Below, one piece after another: positions 34,549 to 39,793 of a stretch of 39,793 nucleotides of DNA. The translations under genes were made by a program, and so were the position numbers. Below the pieces are notes generated by a model that saw nothing but the letters and a program-made list of their open reading frames with translations, ran no database searches and was not told the DNA's origin. The stretch's first letter is position 1. Every line of letters begins with the position of its first letter. The stretch covers positions 1 to 39,793 of the forward strand of contig JAPOQG010000312.1 in the NCBI GenBank assembly GCA_026710865.1, written 5' to 3'. The stretch is from Acidimicrobiaceae bacterium. Lineage in GTDB: Bacteria > Actinomycetota > Acidimicrobiia > Acidimicrobiales > Aldehydirespiratoraceae.

Positions 34549-35757
34549 TCACAGGATCTCCGCGGCCTCGCGCACGCTGGAGATCAGCGACGCTCTCAAC
34601 AGGAACTCCCGGGCCAGGTCGGGATCGTCGGCGGCCCGGCGCAGCTCGTCGCGATTGCGTCTGCGCACCTCCGGATCGGCCTCGGCCATCAGCTTCTTGT
34701 TGCGGATGGTGATGGCCTGCACATGGGCCACGGCCACATGGCGGCGCTGGCGGACGTAGCGGTCCAGGACCCCGCCGCCGTCCTCGTCGCGCAGCACCGA
34801 CGACAGCTTGGCGGCGAGGTTCACGGCGTCGTGGATGCCGCTGTTCATGCCCATGGCGCCGATGGGGCTGTTGACGTGGGCCGCGTCGCCGGCCAACAGC
34901 ACCCGCCCCGTCCGGAACGTCTCGGCCACCCGCTGGTGGACGGTGTAGAGCGACTTCGACACCACCTCGTAGGGCTCACCGGTGGGGTGGAACCTTTGCA
35001 GCCCGGCCTCTATGACATCGTCGTCGAGGAGCGCGTCGGCCTCCGCGTCCACGTCGGCGGGCAGCACCACCCTCCACAGGTCGGTCCACCTGAACAGGTT
35101 GGCCCATTCGACCGGGTCGAGGATGTAGTTGCGATGGCCGTAGGGCAGGATCTTGTCGAAGTCGAACAGCACGCTCAGCGTCATCGTGCGGTCGGGGAAG
35201 GCGAACCCCTCGAAGTCGATGCCGAGCTGCTTGCGCACCACGCTGTGGGCGCCCTCGCAACCCACCAGGTGGCTGCCCTGAAGCTCCTGGCGTTCGCCGT
35301 CGGCGGTCTCGACCGCCGCGGTCACCGAATCGGCCCCCTGGCGGAAGCCGACCAGCTCGGTTCCGGTGCGGATCTCGATCAGGTCGTTGCCGGAGGCCAT
35401 CTTGAGCGCCTCCTCCACCAGCTTGAGGCGGTCGCACTGCAGTGCGTGGGGGAAGCGGGTGTCGCCGGCCAGCACTCCGTGGTCGAACACCGCGATGGGC
35501 TCGGAGTCGCCGCGGTCCCAGTAGTGGACGAGGGGAGCGACGATGCCGCGGGGTTCGAGGCGCTCGTAGAGGCCGATGTCGTCGAGCATCTCCAGGGTGG
35601 CCGCGTGGATGGTTCCGGCCCGGCGGACCTGGTCGAGCAGGTCCACCAGCTTCTCGACCACCAGCACCCGGTGGCCGCGCCGGGCCAGGCACAGGGCCAG
35701 CACCAGACCCACCGGTCCGGCGCCGGCGATCAGCACCCGGTCTTCAGCTCGTGTCAC
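34549..35757 (-). CDS. FAD-dependent monooxygenase (PHBH/MhpA-like)
   Basis: A protein of 402 residues from GTG 35757; the frame upstream translates the VOC gene in another register. The FAD-binding GAGPVG is near residue 11, the DG-like VGCEGAHSVVR near 190, and the second flavin motif GRVLLAGDAAHVNSP near 290, as in class A flavoprotein hydroxylases. It probably hydroxylates an aromatic or heteroaromatic acid using NAD(P)H and O2. At 402 residues it is close to p-hydroxybenzoate hydroxylase and lacks the C-terminal thioredoxin-like domain of longer members. It overlaps the VOC gene by 14 bp, so the two are co-expressed. Confidence 0.87.
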   Translation of the reverse strand: MTRAEDRVLIAGAGPVGLVLALCLARRGHRVLVVEKLVDLLDQVRRAGTIHAATLEMLDDIGLYERLEPRGIVAPLVHYWDRGDSEPIAVFDHGVLAGDTRFPHALQCDRLKLVEEALKMASGNDLIEIRTGTELVGFRQGADSVTAAVETADGERQELQGSHLVGCEGAHSVVRKQLGIDFEGFAFPDRTMTLSVLFDFDKILPYGHRNYILDPVEWANLFRWTDLWRVVLPADVDAEADALLDDDVIEAGLQRFHPTGEPYEVVSKSLYTVHQRVAETFRTGRVLLAGDAAHVNSPIGAMGMNSGIHDAVNLAAKLSSVLRDEDGGGVLDRYVRQRRHVAVAHVQAITIRNKKLMAEADPEVRRRNRDELRRAADDPDLAREFLLRASLISSVREAAEIL

Positions 35758-36190
35758 CGGAATCTGCCGGGTCGGGCCCCGCAGGATCTCGCAACGCCCC
35801 GATCCAGCCCGACGTGGTGAGATCGAACACCAGACCGTCGGGTGAGCGGTACTTGACCTCGTAGTAGCGGTCGGGCTCATCGGGCCGCCGGCCCCTCAGG
35901 TGCTCGGCCCCGGCCGACTCCACCTGGGCCCCGGCCTCCTCAAGATCGTCAACCCACATCCCGAAGTGATAGAGCCCGTAGAAGGGCTCCGAGCCGTCGC
36001 CCGCCTCGGTGACCCCGACCACCGGATCGTCACCGAAGTGAAGCAGGGCCACGTTCATCACGCCGTCGGTCATGTACACGCCCCGCCCGGCGTCGCCGGC
36101 CTTGGTCATGCCGAACGCCTGCTCGAAGAAGGCCTGGGCCGCGGCGACGTCGGGCACAGAGATGGCGAGGTGTCGGAGCCGGGCAGCCAC
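35744..36190 (-). CDS. VOC superfamily (glyoxalase/dioxygenase-like) protein
   Basis: A protein of 148 residues from GTG 36190. It opens with RLRHLAISVPDVAAAQAFFEQAFGM, whose first histidine is H7, the usual metal ligand. HFGMWVDDLEEA near residue 75 contains the second and EVKYRSPDGLVFDL the final glutamate-containing strand. VOC proteins include extradiol dioxygenases, glyoxalases and epimerases; with a ring hydroxylase next to it a ring-modifying role is plausible but inferred. A TGTATACA -10 lies 10 nt upstream. Confidence 0.85.
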   Translation of the reverse strand: MAARLRHLAISVPDVAAAQAFFEQAFGMTKAGDAGRGVYMTDGVMNVALLHFGDDPVVGVTEAGDGSEPFYGLYHFGMWVDDLEEAGAQVESAGAEHLRGRRPDEPDRYYEVKYRSPDGLVFDLTTSGWIGALRDPAGPDPADSGDTS

Positions 36191-36200
36191 GGAGACCGAC

Positions 36201-36206
36201 TGTATA
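36201..36206 (-). promoter_or_regulatory. -10 box for the VOC-monooxygenase operon
   Basis: Minus-strand TATACA, within the GTATAC core also seen at 21157-21162 and 30491-30496. Ten nucleotides separate it from the GTG start at 36190, so the leader is at most a few bases long. Confidence 0.5.
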
Positions 36207-36274
36207 CAACCGCCGCGGGTGACATCTCATTCAACGATGCGAGTCGCCAAGAACATGGGCCGGGCAACTGAAGG

Positions 36275-36302
36275 TTGTCCCCGAGCATACATCGCGTATA
36301 AT
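36275..36302 (+). promoter_or_regulatory. sigma-70-like leaderless promoter
   Basis: TTGTCC (36275-36280), a 16-bp spacer, and a perfect TATAAT (36297-36302). The ATG of the aspartic protease-like gene starts 8 nt after the -10 box, so the transcript should be essentially leaderless. A second TATAAT overlaps the ATG itself. Confidence 0.65.
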
Positions 36303-36310
36303 GAAATATA

Positions 36311-36721
36311 ATGACAGCTTCAAGAGGGCGTCTCAAGCTGCCGTTCCCGGACTGGGAGGGACCCGTGGGCGTATTCGACTGGCCGATCCGACTCGAGAGC
36401 CTGGACGGCGAGCGGTCGTTGCAATTGGACGCGATGGTGGACACCGGCAGCAGCTACACGATCGTGCCGGACAGCATGTTGAGGAGTCTGGGAGTCGCGC
36501 CAACGGAGAAGGTCGGCCTCACGCTGGCCGACGGCCGTCGAGTCGCCTGGGAAGTCGGCGAGGCGCGGGCAACAGTAGACGGGCGCAGCACGGTTACCTG
36601 GGTGATCTTCGGCGAGGATGGCGCTCGTCCCCTGCTCGGGGCGTACACGCTCGAAGGGCTCCGTATGTCGGTTGATCCTTGGAAACACACGTTGATCCCC
36701 ATGCCCTACGGCTGGGCGTAG
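36311..36721 (+). CDS. retroviral-type (clan AA) aspartic protease-like protein
   Basis: A protein of 136 residues. The active-site motif is MVDTGSSYTIVP (D-T-G-S near residue 46), followed by ADGRRVAWEVGEARATVDG and a GAYTLEGLRMSVDP segment that replaces the usual hydrophobic-Gly flap partner. These small single-domain proteins dimerise to form the active site. No signal peptide is seen. The ATG at 36311 is supported by the promoter immediately upstream; an overlapping frame from 36301 is a shadow. The biological substrate is unknown. Confidence 0.75.
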   Translation: MTASRGRLKLPFPDWEGPVGVFDWPIRLESLDGERSLQLDAMVDTGSSYTIVPDSMLRSLGVAPTEKVGLTLADGRRVAWEVGEARATVDGRSTVTWVIFGEDGARPLLGAYTLEGLRMSVDPWKHTLIPMPYGWA

Positions 36722-36855
36722 CCGGCACGGCCGCAGCCACCTCCATCAGAGGACGTGAACCCAATGGGCACACTCCACCGTCCGATCCGGCCAGGCAGCA
36801 TGGACGGCAGGCGCGGTTTCGACGGGGTGCCCGTAGAACCCGTGACTCCCTCGCC

Positions 36856-38400
36856 GTGATCTCGCAAGACCACTCCCCGACGATCGCCCGAGCGGCGGTG
36901 TCAGCAGGCCATCCGAAGGCCGCCGGGGCGGCTGTTGCGTTGTTGGAGGCTGGGGGATCGGCGGTCGACGCCGCCATTGGGGCCGACGCGGTCATGGGGG
37001 TGGTGGAGCCCACCGGCACCGGTGTCGGCGGGGATCTGATGGCGGTGGTCGCGACCGGCGGGGTGATCGCGGTGCTCGACGGCAGCGGCCGCTCGGGGCG
37101 GCGCACCGACCCGGCGTCGGTGCCCGACAACGGCCACGGTTTCGTGCCCTCCGTCGGAGGTTGCGCGGTGACCGTGCCGGGGGCGGTGGCGGCCTGGGCG
37201 GATCTGCACGGCCGGTTCGGCCGGCTGCCGTGGCCGGCCCTGTTCGAGCCAGCCATCGAAGCCGCCGCCAACGGTGCCGAGGTCGGCGCAACCGGCAGCC
37301 GGCTGTGGCAGGGTGCCCGAGGCCGGCTCGACGCCGCGGGCGAGGCCATCTACTTCCCGGCGGGCACTGCCCCGGCCCCGGGCGAGCGGTGGCGAAATCC
37401 GGCTCTGGCCGCGGTCCTGGCCCAGATCGCCGCCAACGGCCCTGAGGCTCTCTATCGCGGCCCGCTGGCCCAAGCCATCACCGATGCCGCCGTGGCCGCA
37501 GGCTCCAGCGTGCACACCGACGACCTCGCCGGCCACGCCAGCCAATGGGTGGAGCCACTGCGGGCCGGCCTGGGCGATCACGAGCTGCTGACGGTGCCGC
37601 CCCCCTGCCAGGGAGCAGCCGCGGCTCTGGCCGCCCAGTGGGTGCACGACCGGGGACTGCTCGGCGTCACCGAAGGCGACACAGGGGCCCGTGCGGCGGC
37701 AACCATGGTCGAAGCGCTCGACCGCGCCTTCGCAGTGGCCCTCGACTGCCTGGCCGACCCCGCCAACGCCGACGTTCCCGGCTACGACGAGATGCGAGCC
37801 CGCATGAGCGGAGCACCCCGGCGAGGCCCGATGCCGCTGGGGCCGGGCACGGTGTTCACGGTGGTGTTCACCTCGGAGCAGGCCGTGGTGTTGACTTCCA
37901 GCGTGTGCGACCGGTTCGGCTCGGGCGTGGGCGTGCCCGAGGGCGGGTTCGTGCTCCAGAGCCGGGGGCGGGGCTTCTCCACCGATCTGAGCCACCCCAA
38001 CGCGGTAGGACCGGCCAAGCGCCCCTACCACACGATCGTGCCCACCCTGATCCTGGAACAGGGACGACCGGTGCTCGGCATGGGCGTCGTGGGCGGAATC
38101 ATGCAGCCCCAGGGGCAGCTGCAGATCCTGCACCGGGTGCTCGGGGGCGCGGACCTTGCCGCAGCCGTCGAGGCCGGCCGGTTCCGCCTGATCGGCGACG
38201 GGCGGGTGACCGCCGAAGAGAGCCTGGAACCCGGCTGGCGAGCCGCCATCGGTGATGCCGGCTACGAACTCGTCGACACGGCCGACGTCATCGGCGGTTT
38301 CGGCGGCGCCCAGGCCGTCCTGCGGACCGGCGACACCCTCACTGCGACCGCCGACTCCCGCCGAGACGGCACCTCAGCCGTCATCGCTCTGCCGGACTGA
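36856..38400 (+). CDS. gamma-glutamyltransferase family protein with an altered nucleophile motif
   Basis: The start is GTG 36856; an ATG at 36679 would translate the end of the upstream gene in another frame. The product is 514 residues. SAGHPKAAGAAVALLEAGGSAVDAAIGADAV at the N terminus and the GTGVGGD segment are typical. In normal members the small subunit starts T-T-H-x-S. Here the corresponding place reads G-T332-V-F-T-V-V, so Thr332 could be the nucleophile but the histidine is missing. GSGVGVPEGGFVLQ and GVVGGIMQPQGQLQ are conserved. No signal peptide is apparent. It may transfer or hydrolyse gamma-glutamyl groups or act on another amide. Confidence 0.8.
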   Translation: MISQDHSPTIARAAVSAGHPKAAGAAVALLEAGGSAVDAAIGADAVMGVVEPTGTGVGGDLMAVVATGGVIAVLDGSGRSGRRTDPASVPDNGHGFVPSVGGCAVTVPGAVAAWADLHGRFGRLPWPALFEPAIEAAANGAEVGATGSRLWQGARGRLDAAGEAIYFPAGTAPAPGERWRNPALAAVLAQIAANGPEALYRGPLAQAITDAAVAAGSSVHTDDLAGHASQWVEPLRAGLGDHELLTVPPPCQGAAAALAAQWVHDRGLLGVTEGDTGARAAATMVEALDRAFAVALDCLADPANADVPGYDEMRARMSGAPRRGPMPLGPGTVFTVVFTSEQAVVLTSSVCDRFGSGVGVPEGGFVLQSRGRGFSTDLSHPNAVGPAKRPYHTIVPTLILEQGRPVLGMGVVGGIMQPQGQLQILHRVLGGADLAAAVEAGRFRLIGDGRVTAEESLEPGWRAAIGDAGYELVDTADVIGGFGGAQAVLRTGDTLTATADSRRDGTSAVIALPD

Positions 38401-38625
38401 TCCGCCCCCCGGCCGGCGGGTCCTGTCACGGGCGCGCCCTGGCGGCGCGAGCGCCGCCATTGCTTGCCCCCGTGCCACCCCCCGGCCTCACGGGGTCCAC
38501 ACAGCCCGCCGGAGTATTCGCGACACGCCAGGCCGGGGGGTGGCGGCGAGTCCGGGCGACCGACAATGGGCCGCAGGCCCGTCGGTCGAACGGGCACGAC
38601 GACAGGACCCGCCGGCCGGGGCGGA
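38401..38625. other. 225-bp multibranched inverted-repeat element (possible structured RNA)
   Basis: Outer arms at 38401-38427 and 38601-38625 pair over 25 bp with a 2-nt C bulge. Inside are three hairpins: 38441-38458 (7-bp stem, CGAG loop), 38475-38489 with 38530-38544 (15-bp perfect stem), and 38557-38564 with 38581-38588 (8-bp stem containing a further GGGCC/GGCCC stem). It begins at the base after the gamma-glutamyltransferase stop, between convergent genes. It may be a terminator, a transposable-element relic or a structured RNA. I do not recognise it. Confidence 0.6.
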
Positions 38626-38656
38626 AGTGCCTGGACCCGGGAATGCTGTCGACCGG

Positions 38657-39352
38657 CTAGCTCTTGAGGCTGTTCAGCCAGGTGATGACGTGGTCGAGGG
38701 GGGCGATGTCCGCGTACTTCATATGCAGGTCGAGCAGGTTGACCTTGTGGGAGATCTGGCTGCGGTCGGCCACGCACTCGAAGGGGATGACCACGTCGAA
38801 GTTGTACTGGAAGGCGTCGACCGCGGTGGCCCGCACACAGCCGCTGGTGGTCAGTCCGGTGACGATCACGGTGTCGACCTTGTCGTAGACCAGCAGCGCA
38901 GCCAGCTCGGTGCCGAAGAACCCGCTGGGCTTGTGACTCTTGCAGATCACGAGCTCGTCGGGCTTGGGAGCCAGCTCGTCCACGATGACGTCGCCCGGCG
39001 GCAGGTCCGGGTCCGGGAGGCGGCGGCCCACGGTCTTCCAGCGGCCCTTCTGGCCCGGGAAAGGGGTATGGGCCGGATCGGCGTACAGCTTCGTGTAGTA
39101 CACCGGGTAGCCGAGACGGCGCATCTCGTCCAGCAGCCGGGCGTTGGCCTCGACCGCGGGCCAACCCGTGTCCGGGCAGCCGGTGGGCCAGCGGCCATCG
39201 ATGAAGGCCAGCGTCATGTCCACGACGATCAATGCCGGCGAAGTACCCGCGCTGATGTCGCGGTACTCGTCGCCACTGAAGGTGTCCCCGTAGCCGGCTG
39301 CGAGGTACCGGGCTATGTCGTCGGGGGGTATGGCGTCGTTCCAGGGGTACAT
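38657..39352 (-). CDS. isochorismatase-family cysteine hydrolase (carbamoylsarcosine amidase-like)
   Basis: A protein of 231 residues. The catalytic triad of the family is visible: D45 in LIVVDM, a lysine in the KSHKPSGFFGT block (K138 or K141), and C172 in TTSGCVRAT. The N terminus carries about 30 residues before the fold, as in N-carbamoylsarcosine amidase-like proteins. It likely cleaves a small amide or carbamoyl compound. The ATG at 39352 has GGGGTG upstream on its strand. Similar hydrolases act in pyrimidine and creatinine breakdown. Confidence 0.87.
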   Translation of the reverse strand: MYPWNDAIPPDDIARYLAAGYGDTFSGDEYRDISAGTSPALIVVDMTLAFIDGRWPTGCPDTGWPAVEANARLLDEMRRLGYPVYYTKLYADPAHTPFPGQKGRWKTVGRRLPDPDLPPGDVIVDELAPKPDELVICKSHKPSGFFGTELAALLVYDKVDTVIVTGLTTSGCVRATAVDAFQYNFDVVIPFECVADRSQISHKVNLLDLHMKYADIAPLDHVITWLNSLKS

Positions 39353-39403
39353 GGCGTGGTCACCCCTTCAGGGGCCGAGCGGGTCTGCCCCCGGAGAAGC
39401 CCA

Positions 39404-39444
39404 CGAGGGAGCACGACCGGCCCAAACCGGGTCGTGCTCCCTCG
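39404..39444. terminator. strong hairpin terminator of the solute-binding gene
   Basis: Perfect 15-bp arms (39404-39418 and 39430-39444) around an 11-nt loop, 30 bp after the stop of the minus-strand binding protein gene. No long U tract is seen. Confidence 0.7.
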
Positions 39445-39474
39445 CAGGTGGAGGGGACTGTTATGTCCTGGAGG

Positions 39475-39793
39475 TCAGCTCAGCGTCATGTCCTCCACGC
39501 GAGCCGTGTCGTCGTAGCGCGGGATCCAGCTGAGATTGTCGGCACCGCCGTTCACGCTCAGGTAAGTGAGGAGCGGCAGGATGCCGACGTTCTCGCAGTT
39601 GTACTGCATGATCTCGCGGTACTGGCCCTCGCGGACGACAGGATCGAGCTCGCTGGCAGCGGCCTCGAGCATGCCGACCAGCTCGTCGTCTACGTAGGAG
39701 GACGTATTCGTGTTGCCGATGTAGGAGCCCAAGCGTGCACCGTCCTGGAGTTCGTTGGACGACGACGACAGGAAGATGTCACCGGCGACAAGA
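39475..39793 (-). CDS. ABC transporter solute-binding protein, family 5, C-terminal part (truncated by window)
   Basis: The minus-strand frame is open to the right edge; the TTG at 39732 is internal. The visible residues include DIFLSSSSNELQDGA and IGNTNTSSYVDDEL, then ELDPVVREGQYREIMQYNCENVGILPLLTY, which is how oligopeptide-binding (family 5) proteins end. It binds peptides or similar solutes outside the membrane for a cognate permease that probably lies beyond the window. It is about 14 kb from the DppBCDF genes and in the opposite orientation, so it is likely from a separate transporter locus. The terminator at 39404-39444 follows. Confidence 0.85.
   Translation of the reverse strand, partial: LVAGDIFLSSSSNELQDGARLGSYIGNTNTSSYVDDELVGMLEAAASELDPVVREGQYREIMQYNCENVGILPLLTYLSVNGGADNLSWIPRYDDTARVEDMTLS

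Overview
The window is high-GC DNA (roughly two thirds G+C by eye). It has many GTG starts, tightly packed and overlapping genes, and several promoters whose -10 box lies so close to the start codon that the mRNA is probably leaderless. Together with the DUF6941-type protein, the 'MDP..NP..PGAG' AAA ATPase and the fused carboxyltransferase, this suggests an actinobacterium, possibly of the Acidimicrobiia. That assignment is inference.

Layout. 1-3828: the end of a fused indolepyruvate:ferredoxin oxidoreductase, an MFS transporter, and a convergent Rieske oxygenase. 3934-19478: a dense genome-defence island. It holds a SIR2-like NADase-type protein (minus strand), then divergently a translationally coupled operon of a SNF2 helicase with a C-terminal DUF3883 nuclease-like domain, a DUF1156 adenine methyltransferase and a DUF499 ATPase. 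A 557-bp regulatory gap follows. Next comes a lower-GC, coupled pair made of a Dcm-type cytosine-5 methyltransferase and a MORC-like GHKL ATPase fused to a PD-(D/E)XK-like nuclease domain. A minus-strand AAA ATPase closes the island. 19574-26460: a fused acyl-CoA carboxyltransferase, divergent from a DppBCDF-type peptide ABC transporter (no binding protein beside it) followed by an MFS transporter. 26486-36190: small membrane and DUF6941 proteins, a frameshifted lipoprotein, an acyl-CoA synthetase, a ketopantoate-reductase-like enzyme, a TauE/SafE exporter, and a minus-strand catabolic set (amidohydrolase, epimerase, RidA, FAD monooxygenase, VOC protein). 36311-39793: an aspartic protease-like protein, a gamma-glutamyltransferase family protein, an isochorismatase-family hydrolase, and the end of a solute-binding protein.

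How the genes may work together. The island joins two DNA-modifying modules. One pairs adenine methylation with a helicase/translocase, a large ATPase and a nuclease-like tail. The other pairs cytosine methylation with a MORC-like ATPase-nuclease. An NAD-targeting SIR2 protein next door could act as an abortive-infection arm. This is the best candidate for an undescribed system in the window. I recognise the families but cannot name the exact combination.

Non-coding structure is unusually rich: three 71-bp tandem hairpins ahead of the amidohydrolase gene, a leader repeat found upstream of three unrelated genes in the same relative orientation, a 225-bp multibranched inverted-repeat element after the gamma-glutamyltransferase gene, a 36/36-bp direct repeat ahead of the dcm gene, and a promoter segment duplicated on both sides of the island.
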